Shown here piece after piece: positions 1 through 8,757 of a stretch of DNA of 64,000 nt. The notes below the pieces were generated by a model, which was not told the origin of the DNA, ran no database searches, and saw only the letters and a list, made by a program, of their open reading frames with translations. Made by a program: the position numbers and the translations under genes. The stretch is taken from assembly GCF_037975245.1 (NCBI RefSeq), contig NC_092578.1, positions 1,052,001 through 1,116,000 of the forward strand, in the 5' to 3' direction. The number at the start of each line of letters is the position of its first letter. Position 1 is the first letter of the stretch. The DNA comes from Apostichopus japonicus. Taxonomy: Eukaryota > Echinodermata > Holothuroidea > Aspidochirotida > Stichopodidae.

Positions 1-611
1 TGGGCTTGGTTTACTTCCTGTATATATCATCAGTGTGGTAGATTTTATAAAGATTAATGATAAACTCTTATCAGGTTAGACATGATGACGACGGCCGGCG
101 CTGCCGTTATCGCTTGAAAGAGATAACAGTGGTGCGGAAAGGGAGGGTGGGGCGGGGGGAGGAGAGGGAGATGAGAAGAGGAGGAGAGATGTGAAGGAGG
201 ATATCCTCATTTCAAAATGATATTAAACAGTTTACAAAACAAACTAAACAAGGGGAAGGGGAGATGCCAGTCACCACACTTTTTGCTTTCATCCAAAGTT
301 ACAATTTAATCAAAGAAGACATACACACACAAAAGAAGTAATCTAATAAATGCAAAACATGCAAAAAAAGTGCAAAACAAATAAATAGAGGTCATTGCCA
401 ATCTAAGCAACATTCAAAAGGTCATTTTGACCTTTCTAAATAGTTAAATTAAAATGTAAAAAAAAAACAGTTAAAGTTAAAATGTTAAATAAAGAAGAAG
501 GAAGAGACACCACAAGTCAAAGCAGGTCTCTGATTGGATAAAGAGGAACTGTTTATTCCTGTCAAAATGAAATCCTGTTTGGCTTGTAATGAATAAGACT
601 ATATAAGACTG
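1..611. other. Non-coding flank, probably intron of the PTPRN-like gene
   Basis: No exon could be supported here. A G-rich purine stretch lies at about 121-200 and A-rich sequence at 300-500. A minus-strand pyrimidine tract ending in AG near position 110 resembles a splice acceptor, but the sequence after it does not stay open in the phase required by the exon at 7430-7497. The transmembrane exon expected next in the gene is therefore probably beyond the window. Confidence 0.5.
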
Positions 612-619
612 CTGTCTCT
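612..619. repeat. Left target-site duplication of the hAT-like element
   Basis: CTGTCTCT here is repeated exactly at 7393-7400 on the other side of the element. Eight bases is the usual duplication length for hAT transposons. Confidence 0.8.
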
Positions 620-640
620 CAGTGGCGGAGTGTCCATACA

Positions 641-669
641 GTCAGGGGGGGGCGGATGCCCCCCCTGAC
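641..669. repeat. Perfect hairpin in the hAT-like left arm
   Basis: GTCAGGGGGGG-type arm, loop GGAT, then GCCCCCCCTGAC. The stem is about 12 bp. Subterminal hairpins with G/C runs are common in small hAT-like elements. Confidence 0.7.
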
Positions 670-753
670 GGACTCAAATGGACTGCTGGCGCCCTTTTTA
701 CCACTTTCTACTTATTCACGATTATTGACTTTTTTATATTTACTTCGCTCCTC

Positions 754-875
754 GCTTACCTGTCTCCTCACAACCTTAGCACCTCATTCTACCGTGCCTA
801 TAAAGTCCTGGTAAAATAATAACACTGTGCGCCCTCTATGACCGAACCCCCCCTCGGTCACTCCCCACTACTCAT
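754..875 (+). repeat. DIRS left inverted terminal repeat
   Basis: From GCTTACCTGTCTCC to ACTACTCAT this is nearly identical to the reverse complement of 6983-7104. Bases 736-753, with ATATTTACTTCGCTCC at their core, are the left-specific extension. They are not found at the right end but reappear complemented in the internal region. Confidence 0.9.
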
Positions 876-1774
876 TCTACCATTAAAAGTGTCTTCACGT
901 GAATTTCTTGGGGATATATTTCCCTTGGATTTCGTCTTGGTTTTCTTTAGCGATCTTTGGAAGTTTCTTTCCTCGGATTCTTAGGAGTATTGCAGTCCTT
1001 TCCAGCCCGATAAGTATCCTTTTTTGTTGAAAGGGAGGGTTTTGGGGACTGTTTTTATTCCTAGTGCGTTTCCCCCCTTAGGTTTTTTGCGGGGGTAGCA
1101 GTTCCGCGAACTGCCTAGGTTTCCCGCCAATTTCCCTTCCCCGCGCTATAGGCGTGTCGTTGTATTTTCATGTTCATAGCATGTCTACATTGTATTTCTA
1201 TTCACGATTTCTTCTTCTATATTTCGCTCTCTCATGTTCTTTTTCAGCTTGTGTTGATTTTGTTAGGCCACTTCGTAGCGTTTTTCGTATTTTGCCGTTG
1301 CTAGGTTACGCTACGTACCTCTACTCACCGTTATGAACCTCCCGTTCTCTCCCGTTCTCTTGTTAGTTTGCTTTTTTTCCGTAAGCTTAAGAGTTAGTCT
1401 TTCCTTAATTCGAGCGTTTTAGTTTGTCTCGTAACCAGCTGAAGTTTTTTTTTTTTAACTTTTCGATGTTTCGGCCAGGCAGAACCTGGGTCGAACACGA
1501 TTTGTGTCCTAAGTGTAGAACCTACACCAGACGGGACCCATGCCTGGTCTGCAAAAAAATTTTCGCCAGCCCAGTGGCACTAGATAGACCAGTGGCTTAC
1601 GAGTCTAAGAAGCAAGCTTTAGGGCAGGCTGGACTTGATTCCTTAGGCCATCGGTGCCCCAGAAAAAGATATAGGAGAGACAAGAGAGAGAGAGAGAGGA
1701 GGAGGGAGAAGTGGTGAGAGAGGTGGAGGAAAGTGGCCAGGAGAGGGCCGAAGGAGAGGTGGAGAGAGAGAAAG

Positions 1775-2066
1775 AGTACCCCTAACGGTCCCGGCGACGT
1801 CCGGTTGATTACGGCCAGAGGGAAGGGCAGGAGCAAGGCTCCCGCCAAGAAAAGACCTCTTGAGAAGAGGCACGGCTCGGCCGGGCTAGAGGCAACGTCT
1901 CAGTCCGGGTCGCAGCAAAGAGTACCCCTAACGGTCCCGGCGACGTCCGGTTGATTACGGCCAGAGGGAAGGGCAGGAGCAAGGCTCCCGCCAAGAAAAG
2001 ACCTCTTGAGAAGAGGCACGGCTCGGCCGGGCTAGAGGCAACGTCTCAGTCCGGGTCGCAGCAAAG
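1775..2066 (+). repeat. 146-bp tandem duplication within gag
   Basis: Bases 1775-1920 are repeated essentially without change at 1921-2066. The near identity points to a recent event compared with the decay of the rest of the element. Because 146 is not a multiple of three, it throws the gag frame. Confidence 0.9.
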
Positions 2067-2179
2067 AGACCCATGGAGCGCGGGCTACAGGCCACGGAGA
2101 GCTCGGGTCCGAGAGAGAGAGTACGACCGAGGGGTCGCTGAAACGGAGCCGGTCCCATAGCAGGCTCCGGGGAGCCCGG

Positions 2180-2352
2180 GTCCGGCGAGAAAGAAAAAAA
2201 AAAAAAAAAATCCCACCGGAAAGGACAGAATGTCCGGGTCGAGGAGTACCGGCGCGGTGGTACCCGGCGTGGTACGCACACAGAGACGGGCTTCGGGAGC
2301 CTGGGTCCGGCGAGGCCCCGGGCCCGGCGAGACCCCGGGTCCGGCGAGACTC
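2180..2352 (+). repeat. Short GC-rich direct repeats in gag
   Basis: Four to five copies of a CCCGGGTCCGGCGAGA-type 16-mer at irregular spacing, interrupted by an A run at 2192-2209. Confidence 0.7.
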
Positions 2353-3398
2353 GAAGGGAAGGCAGAACCGAGGTTTCACTCCAGATCCGAGACCGCCCCC
2401 GGAGCCGGGAACCAGAGCTATACAATCGACTACTGGGTCCTCAGAGATTGGCTCCGGAGGGCCCGGGCCCGACGAGAACGGGGGCGCAGGGGCAGAAGCC
2501 TGGTCCGCAGATCTCCAAACGGGATCCAAAACTGGTCCCGAAGTCGGGAGCCTACGAGAGTAACAACATTTACAACTGCGACATTTACAATAACATTTAC
2601 AACTACAACAACATTTACAACGAGATTAACAACTGCTAGGCCCCCAGAACGGGGTAGCAGGTGCAGAAGCCCGGCCCGCAGACCCCCTAACCGGAGCCGC
2701 GGCCGGTCCTGAGGCCGGGAACCGACGAGATTACCAATGCCGGGCCCCCAGAACGGGGTAGCAGGGGCAAGCGCCCAATCCGAAAAGAGAACCAGCCCCG
2801 AGCCAGGTTCCCACGGCAAAGGGAGAAATACTTATCCCCAGACACCGAACACAGACATCGGTGCCGAGGAGCGATCGCAACCCATGGCCAGCCCGGCCGT
2901 GACACCACGATCAATCCCAGACCAAAGAATGGAACCTGATTTGTTCCCCGGCAAGGACGACCTGGTTTGCAGAGCGTCGGGCAACCTGTCCGGCCTAGAC
3001 GACGAGGTTGACCCCTAGATTTCGGGGTTACAGAGGACGGTTACTCCCGCTTCCCAGATTAGGGGGAGTTTCCCCCCCCCCCCCCGGAACTAGCAGCTTG
3101 AGCGACGACGACAGGTTCGAATCATTTGCGGAAAAACACCGCTACCACTACACATCCCAAATGTGTGTTTATTTATCGAGTACCTGCAGACACTCATGGG
3201 TCATATTCTCCTCGCTAATTATACTCCTCTCTAATCATAATTCATCGCCATTTGCCTAGGTTAAAATCTTACTTGTGTTTAAAAAACACGGTCGTTTAAA
3301 ACACTGGTGAACCCACTTCCAGAACATGTTAAAATGCGTAAGACTGAGGGGTTTCAAATCGGTTCTCATGACGTACAGTATTCCGTTTACCTTAAAAC

Positions 3399-3489
3399 CT
3401 TGGCAAACTGCTAGGAAGAGAACTTTCTCGAGACTTGGCAAAGTGCCAGGAAACATAACGCTCACAGATCCTTGGCAAACTGCCAGAAA
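3399..3489. promoter_or_regulatory. Three NF-I-like palindromic sites
   Basis: Copies start at 3399 (CTTGGCAAACTGCTAGGAA), 3434 (CTTGGCAAAGTGCCAGGAA) and 3471 (CTTGGCAAACTGCCAGAAA), spaced 35 and 37 bp apart. The two later copies fit TTGGC-N5-GCCA, the core of the known nuclear factor I site. Binding is only inferred. Confidence 0.35.
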
Positions 3490-3522
<33 letters not shown>

Positions 3523-3530
3523 AAGGTACA
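3487..3530 (+). repeat. Poly(A) tract
   Basis: About 44 bp of almost pure A with two G interruptions. It could be a retroposon tail, but no clear retroposon body was recognised upstream of it. Confidence 0.8.
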
Positions 3531-4268
3531 ACGTGGCACATTTGTTAAGAGAGGAGGGGGGGGCCAAGCAGCCACCTGGCTTGACACGTGTAAGCTCAAC
3601 ATTTACGGCAACGAGCTATCGACTACGTGAGCGATCCTATGGAATAAGCCTTTCTTCCTTTTTCTTTGGTGAATTACCAAGACAAACGCGTTAGTAAGTT
3701 GAAAAAGGGGTAGGATACAACCCCAGCAAGTTACAAGCGCTAACACGCTCCGAACATACAGCATGCGCTTCATGAACAATGTTCGATGTTCCGACATCTT
3801 AAGCAGAGTTGCATTTCGTAGCACCTGATGGCCTAGTCTTGACTAGCCTAGGCGCTAGGTGGTTTCAATAGGAAGCTGGAAACCTTTACTGCACTAGAAA
3901 TGGACACATCTCGACAGGAAGAGATTTGAGAAGTAACGGGTACGTTATCATAACATTCAATACGTGTTTATTACGTTAAATGTGGTGTTGATAAAACGTT
4001 GACATAAGATGTCGATGAGATATTACGTTATACTAATGTTATATTAATGTCTTAACGGAAATTGTTTTGAAATAATAGCCCCTAAAGGGTTTCGGTAACA
4101 TATTTCTTACACCTCTAATAACGCTATCAAGCAAAAGACTAAACAATTAGTAACCTTTGTGTTTGCTGAGTAACTCCCTGGACTCCGTTAAACAGCCAGG
4201 ATTTATGAGGTGGAATTTCTACAAACCCACCCTACACAGCCCCTGTTGGGAGTTTGTTCCTGGTGAGT

Positions 4269-4497
4269 AGGGCTGTAGCTTAGTTAGCTCAGTGGTTAAA
4301 CCCGGTGCCTTCCAATCAAAAGGTCCCCGGTTCAAGTCACCCCAAGATTAATGTATGTTGTCCAGTTACAGAGCTGTTGACAATTCATAGTCATGGACAT
4401 TAAAATATGAATGTACGAGACTGACTTTGGTCAGCTTGCGGCTTTGATAAGCCAATGAGGCTTCTTCACAAGTTCCTACTTGCAGGATGATCTAAAT
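4269..4497 (+). mobile_element. tRNA-derived SINE (type 1)
   Basis: A tRNA-like head with an A box (TTAGCTCAGTGG, about 4284-4295) and a B box (GGTTCAAGTC, 4329-4338) is followed by an unrelated body and a tail region ending around CTTGCAGGATGATC. The promoter boxes are 33 bp apart, as in tRNA genes. It is not a working tRNA, because the acceptor strands do not pair. Ends are approximate. Confidence 0.6.
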
Positions 4498-4606
4498 TAC
4501 ATACACAAATACATACATATACTGTAGTTGTAAAAGCCACGTAGCAGCTGTAGCATTGATTAAGACTCTGATGAAGCAAACTATCCATTCAGTACTCAAT
4601 TTTTGG

Positions 4607-4859
4607 AGAGCACTGTGGTCAAGCGGTGTAGGCAGTGTACTGGTGATGTAAGGCTTGCAGGTTTTAGTCCTGGCCAGATCATTCTGTTGTTTCCTTGGGC
4701 AAGGCACTTTATCTCCATTGCGTCTTCCCATCCAGGAGGGATTTCTCTCTGTTTAACAGGTTATTGTTGACCAGGGTAATATTGCTAGCGCCTCTGGCTT
4801 CGTTATCGATAGATAGGCCGGCGCAGTTCAACCCTCAATATTATTATTAATATTATTTT
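4607..4859 (+). mobile_element. SINE-like unit (type 2) with ATT-rich tail
   Basis: The head has a degraded A box (TGGTCAAGCGGTGTAGG) and a decayed B box (GGTTTTAGTCC, about 4660-4670). Next comes CTTGGGCAAGGCACTTTA, a body motif seen in many invertebrate tRNA-SINEs, and the unit ends in an ATT-type tail (about 4838-4859). Confidence 0.55.
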
Positions 4860-5197
4860 TCATGGAAAGAACCTCCATTAAACCTCCCTACAGGGTACAG
4901 CTTAGGTCTACATCATCAAGGCATTACTTTTCTTCAGAGGTTTTCTGATTGCAACTGGCTGATAACTAAAGGGGTCATCAGCGGTACTGTGGTACTGCAA
5001 GCAGTGCTGCGAGTGCTGCTGTACTGCAGGCGCTAACAAGGTCATCATACAGGCCACTGTCCTTGACTTCTTTAGCAGCATATACAGAGAAACCACTTTC
5101 CTGCACCACAGTGGCGTCAGCAGGGCAAAGGATCGGCCCCAACACTCTATTTGCAAAGATAACCAGGTTTCATGTACTTCCGCCCCGCTCTCAGGAC

Positions 5198-5587
5198 TCC
5201 AGGGCAGAGAGATTGTGCCGTCTGGCATGGGAGACCCTCACCACAGCTGAAAGCCAGAAAGGAGAGTGTGAGGACCGATGCTCTGCCCAGGGGACAACTC
5301 GACCCCGACGAGTAAACCCTTCGCAAGGAACATGCGGTAGGTTTTTCCACATGTTCGGCATACCTCTGATAGACCTGCTTAAGACAAAGGGCAACAATGG
5401 GCTGCCCATCTTTTGTAACAGGCGGTCCCACCTGCAGCCTCCCACATAGCGCCAGGTCCCTGCCTTGAGACGGACCAGAGGTTTAAATTCTTCCCCCCCC
5501 TTTGGCATGATCAGCCAGATACTGAGGAAGATTCGCAGCTCCAAGGGTAAACTCATCCTAGTGGCTCCCTCCGGACCCCGGGTCCCA
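5198..5587 (+). pseudogene. DIRS RNase H C-terminal remnant
   Basis: Pieces in several frames match the RNase H and post-RH region of DIRS polyproteins. SRAERLCRLAWETL lies at 5198-5239. VRTDALPRGQLDPDE follows at 5268-5312 in a different frame and ends at TAA 5313. FGIPLIDLLKTKGNNGLPIF follows from about 5354 in the first frame. PPFGMISQILRKIRSSKGK-type sequence follows a TAG at 5447-5449. These resemble the blocks ending the RH domain and leading to the recombinase in animal DIRS elements. At least one frameshift pair and two stops make it non-functional. The N-terminal half of RH, with its acidic catalytic residues, is not recognisable. Confidence 0.68.
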
Positions 5588-5732
5588 GGCCGCAGGTCCC
5601 ACACGCAAGCCCCAGACGGGGACGTCTGGTTTTCCAGACGGCTCCACGCTGGGCATTAGCCCAGACATTGACCAGCTCACCAAAGGCATGGCTAATCGCC
5701 GTCCACGAGTCAGACAGTTAGCCCCCTCTGCG

Positions 5733-6431
5733 GGGCTCTCGGCAGTGCTGCATGCCCTGGCAGGGCCGCTGTACGAATCAACGGGGAACGCTTCCCTGGC
5801 TGCTCTTACAAAGAAACCACTCTTCGTCATTGCGGCAGCGTCAGCGTGAAGGAGTTACCTCCAAGCCCTAACAACCAAACAGAACCACATCAGATTCGAG
5901 GGCCATGGGGCGAGGACGGTTCCAGACCCGTCCCTATTGCCAAGAACCGGGCCTTGACTTTCTTGCCCGGGGACATTTTCTCTCAGGAAATCAAAACCCT
6001 TTCATCAGTGGCTGAGGACAAGCGTTGGTGCCCAGTCAGGGCACTGAAGTGGTACTTAAACAGGACAGAGAAGTTGAGACAAACAACCTCCCTTTTCATC
6101 CTGCCACGACCACCTTAAACAGCAGCCGCCAAGGATACCCTATCCCGATGGCTAGTAGAGATGATCCGCCCGTTCACGATGGGGGGATACCCGGCCAAGA
6201 GATCGCAACATCAGTGGGGCCTCGGCTTCCACAGCTCTCTCTGCCGGTATCCCGATACAGGACATCCTCAAGGTGGCAGCGTGGAAAACACCAACTACGT
6301 TCGCCGCCTGTTACTTACCTGACACTCTACACGCCGAGGCAGCTTTTGGCAGCGCGGTGATGCGAGGTCCGGTTGGTACTTGGTCCCACCCCTCGGGCCT
6401 CCCACCATCGGGCAGTGCCACTCGGTGCTAA
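5733..6431 (+). pseudogene. DIRS tyrosine recombinase, frameshifted
   Basis: The first frame begins GLSAVLHALAGPLYES at 5733. It reaches the box-I arginine region (ASA-stop-RSYLQAL), where TGA at 5847-5849 replaces the residue before the likely catalytic arginine. The reading then moves to another frame for the KRWCPVRALKWYLNRTEKLR block (about 5935-6118), with a TAA at 6116-6118. It returns to the first frame at about 6198 for the C-terminal block AGIPIQDILKVAAW and TFAACYLPD. The nucleophilic tyrosine codon is TAC at 6312-6314. The box-II His-x-x-Arg region is damaged. The terminating TAA (6429-6431) lies inside the internal complementary region. In DIRS elements this enzyme inserts the circular DNA copy. 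Confidence 0.82.
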
Positions 6432-6522
6432 GGTTGTGAGGAGACAGGTAAGCGAGGAGCGAAGTAAATATTCCAAAACTTACTGGTTTGGATATTTACG
6501 AGTGACGAGCTTACCTGTCTCC
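6424..6522 (+). repeat. DIRS internal complementary region (ICR)
   Basis: The first half (to about 6471) is the reverse complement of the left extremity, including its unique extension. The second half is the reverse complement of the right extremity (TTCCAAAACTTACTGG onward). The junction near 6471 therefore represents the two element ends joined head to tail. This is the diagnostic DIRS feature, proposed to template closure of the circular intermediate. Confidence 0.9.
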
Positions 6523-6914
6523 ATTCCCGCCTCCCTCCCCCGAGGGGGTGGGACACAGCCGGACGGGGGAGCAGTCGTTCGACTAGGCTCACGACTCCAA
6601 GCACAACACCAGATAGACAGAGCCAACAACTACTAAGAGTCACCGGCCAGGTCTATCGGTGAGGGTAACTTTGCACCCTGTGTTTTTCATAGGCGTACTC
6701 ACCTAAGTTGTCTTAGGGTTAGCAAGTGTTGGGCCTTTACAGGATGAGGCTCCTTGTTAGGAAAAAGGGGTAGTTTCGCCTGCAGGGCTCAGGAGAGTGT
6801 TCCCCCCCCCCTTACCCGCTGCGGCGGGGAGGATTACACTCTCCCTGCTAGGAAGGCATCAGTGCCTTTTGTTAAGGGCTCACCTTTGAGAAGTTTAGTC
6901 GACAGGAGTCCTTG

Positions 6915-6942
6915 GGGGTGGCCAGAGGATTCTGGCCACCCC
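6915..6942 (+). repeat. Perfect 12-bp hairpin near the DIRS 3' end
   Basis: GGGGTGGCCAGA, loop GGAT, TCTGGCCACCCC. The hairpin lies between the ICR and the right terminal repeat. An RNA structure or 3'-end role is possible but not shown. Confidence 0.75.
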
Positions 6943-6982
6943 TATTTCGGTGACCGTGAGGCCACTTTTAAGGAGTGGTCTC

Positions 6983-7143
6983 ATGAGTAGTGAGGAGTGA
7001 CCGAGGGGGGGTTCGGTCATAGAGGGCGCACAGTGTTATTATTTTACCAGGACTTTATAGGCACGGTAGAATGAGGTGCTAAGGTTGTGAGGAGACAGGT
7101 AAGCTCGTCACTCGTAAATATCCAAACCAGTAAGTTTTGGAAT
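6983..7143 (+). repeat. DIRS right inverted terminal repeat plus right-specific extension
   Basis: 6983-7104 is the inverted copy of 754-875. 7105-7143 (CGTCACTCGTAAATATCC to TTTTGGAAT) occurs only at this end and, complemented, in the ICR. Confidence 0.9.
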
Positions 7144-7392
7144 TGCGCTCTGATCTACCTATTGACATTTGTCACATTTTGTTGGCGATGACACCTATTT
7201 ATTCTTCGTTTATCTGCAAATTAGCAAGGCCCGAAAAAGGGTCATTTCCGGCGATCTAGGGAGTATCTTTACTCCAAAAAATTCCGTACGCTTCGCGCCA
7301 ACCTGTGGTGGCGCTCTGCTTAGAAAGTGTCAAAAGCGCCCTACAGACCATTCTCGCCCCTCCCCTGACCAATACCCCTAGCTCCGTCACTG

Positions 7393-7400
7393 CTGTCTCT
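7393..7400. repeat. Right target-site duplication of the hAT-like element
   Basis: CTGTCTCT, identical to 612-619. It lies 29 bp from the splice donor GT at 7429-7428 of the neighbouring minus-strand exon. Confidence 0.8.
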
Positions 7401-7429
7401 CCTACTTAATGAATATTCATATCACTTAC

Positions 7430-7497
7430 CTCCTTTCCTACACCAGTTTCCTTTATGTCAACCTGCATGATTGCCTCCAAAGTCTTGCCATTTTCAG
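7430..7497 (-). CDS. ptprn: PTPRN-like exon: end of the membrane-proximal ectodomain
   Basis: This 68-bp exon has a TTTTTCTCTCTAG acceptor and a GGAG|GTAAGTGAT donor. It starts with two bases that complete a codon begun in exon 26872-26951, then reads ENGKTLEAIMQVDIKETGVG plus KE, and ends on a codon boundary. The LEA...TGVG pattern matches the end of the conserved ectodomain module of IA-2/phogrin proteins, where vertebrate members have a similar LE..TGL.IL.TGVG segment. In the family this module lies just outside the vesicle membrane, so the next exon should carry the transmembrane helix. That exon was not found in the window. The nested hAT/DIRS insertion begins 29 bp past this donor. Confidence 0.82.
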
Positions 7498-8689
7498 CTA
7501 GAGAGAAAAACAAGACACAAAAAAAAATATATATAAGAAGGTAATTAAGTCACTTTTTTGGGGCTAATCAATCACTCCATATCAGCTACTAAGAAGCAAA
7601 ACATTAAAGTAACTAATTAGGGCAAACCCTGAGTCTAAATTATATATAGGAACTTATATTACAGAGTCTATTTTACAAATGACTTTTTTCAATAATAAAC
7701 CTGACAATTAAGATCCCAGAGACGACTGTTTCTTCTTTTCACAATATTTCCACTTTTTTTCCCACCAGAATTTTGTTTTCTTGGCAAACTACGATTCCAA
7801 TGAATTCCAGAGTTTTAAGTCCATCTTTTCTCTCCATCCTTAACACATTTCTTCCCTGGGACATACTTGACCTTCTCCCGAGTGCAGCTGTACTACTTAA
7901 CTCGGTATAATGCATTACTCATGCCATGCTGTATACTGTGCATTGCGGCATCATAAACAAGTACATAACTCAAAATAGGATAGTAATTGATTCACAAAGG
8001 TATAACAACAGTCTGATATGTTGTTCTCAACAAAATGAACTTTTACAGCATACTGCTAATAACTGATTCATATGATCCCACCTATCATAGAGTGAAGTGT
8101 ACAATGACATGAAAAAATAATAAAAAGTGATACATTTATTTTTTTATCATTAAATTGAAACATGAATATTAATGGCTAATAAATCCAGTTGTGAGAGGTG
8201 TTTATTATCGATTTATTGCATGGAAGATCTATCTATCTGGGTCAACGAAAAAAAAAAGCTTCTTTAACAGTTTGTATTAAGAGTCCAAATTACCCAACAA
8301 TGAGGCCACAGAATGAATACATATCAAGTATGGCTCTCACAAGAATACACAGCTACAATGAACTCACTTTATTTATGAATGTATCACTTGAACATACATC
8401 ATCTCTGACATTATCAAATCTTAAAATGTCATATTATGCATCCTCTTAAGGCTCCTAATAAAGTATTGACAAGTGTGCATCTCCAGGGTAGGGGGGTGGA
8501 ATGGGTGAGGGGGGACTAGGAGGTGTACACTACCCTATCAGTCCCACACCAAATTTCCAAATTAGCTCTTAGCATAACTTGATTAAGTTTTACTTGAAGA
8601 GGGTGCTCCTATCCCCTAAACTGGAAGTCACCTTCAACGACATCATGGCCATATTCCTATCCTTTATAAAATCCGGAATCCCCCTACTC

Positions 8690-8757
8690 ATTCCCTCTCT
8701 CCCTCCCCCTCTCCCTCTCCCTGCCCTCTCCCTCTTCCTCCCCTCTCCCTCCCCCTG
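8690..8757 (+). repeat. CCCTCT-type pyrimidine tract
   Basis: Nearly uninterrupted C/T run built of CCCTCT and CCCCCT units. An open frame on the minus strand across it is only the Gly/Arg/Glu reading of the tract. Confidence 0.85.

Larger units (their letters stand above)
1424..3018 (+). pseudogene. Broken DIRS gag-like ORF
   Basis: The frame opens at ATG 1424. ATG 1466 is a better start because the 14 codons between them are mostly a T run. Early in the product is a cysteine motif (CPKC, then DPCLVC) of the kind seen in DIRS gag-like proteins, followed by a very Arg-rich basic region. The frame is interrupted by TGA at 1715-1717. A 146-bp tandem duplication then shifts it by two bases. It continues in the new frame to 3018 with further stops at 2158-2160 and 2710-2712. 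A Thr-rich patch near 2565-2635 comes from a short ACATTTACAAC-type repeat. Opposite-strand open frames here are shadows. Gag function is inferred from position and the zinc-ribbon-like motif. Confidence 0.65.
3019..5190 (+). other. DIRS interior where the reverse transcriptase is missing
   Basis: In related elements this interval encodes the reverse transcriptase. Here no RT motif was seen in any frame. The stretch contains a C run (3073-3085), three NF-I-like palindromes, a poly(A) tract and two SINE-like units. Either the RT was deleted and replaced, or this lineage is non-autonomous. The AT-rich composition at 3950-4950 differs from the GC-rich parts on each side, which favours replacement. 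Confidence 0.6.
736..7143 (+). mobile_element. DIRS-type tyrosine-recombinase retrotransposon, degenerate
   Basis: The element has the full non-coding layout of the DIRS order. Inverted terminal repeats lie at 754-875 and 6983-7104, a unique extension sits at each extremity, and an internal complementary region at 6424-6522 overlaps the 3' end of the recombinase gene. Known DIRS elements carry gag, reverse transcriptase with RNase H, and a tyrosine recombinase in place of an integrase, and are thought to integrate from a circular intermediate. Here a broken gag (1466-3018), RNase H fragments (5198-5587) and a broken recombinase (5733-6431) remain. No reverse transcriptase motif was found. GC content at 1460-3100 and 5200-6950 is visibly higher than in the surrounding DNA. 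The edges are set by matching the internal region to the two ends, with about 2 bp of ambiguity. Confidence 0.88.
620..7392. mobile_element. hAT-like non-autonomous element, split by a DIRS insertion
   Basis: The left end reads CAGTGGCGGAG and the right end is the inverted CTCCGTCACTG, so the terminal repeats differ by one base over 11. Both sides carry the 8-bp duplication CTGTCTCT. This matches the CAGTG-type ends and 8-bp target duplications of hAT transposons. Only 620-735 and about 7144-7392 belong to this element, some 365 bp in total. No transposase is visible, so it is a MITE-type copy. A DIRS element fills the middle. The right edge is 38 bp below the last base of the exon at 7430-7497, and its target duplication ends 29 bp from the donor GT. 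Confidence 0.78.

Noticed and set aside
60-175. Minus-strand exon after the pyrimidine-rich tract near 110-175
   Set aside because: The acceptor looks good, but the phase required after exon 7430-7497 meets a stop at the second codon. The only open frame ends quickly without a clear donor.
1597-2914. Several open frames on the minus strand of up to 165 codons
   Set aside because: They are shadows of the GC-rich gag sequence. They repeat with the 146-bp duplication and have no family motifs.
4269-4340. A working tRNA gene
   Set aside because: The A and B boxes are present, but acceptor and anticodon stems do not pair and a SINE body follows.
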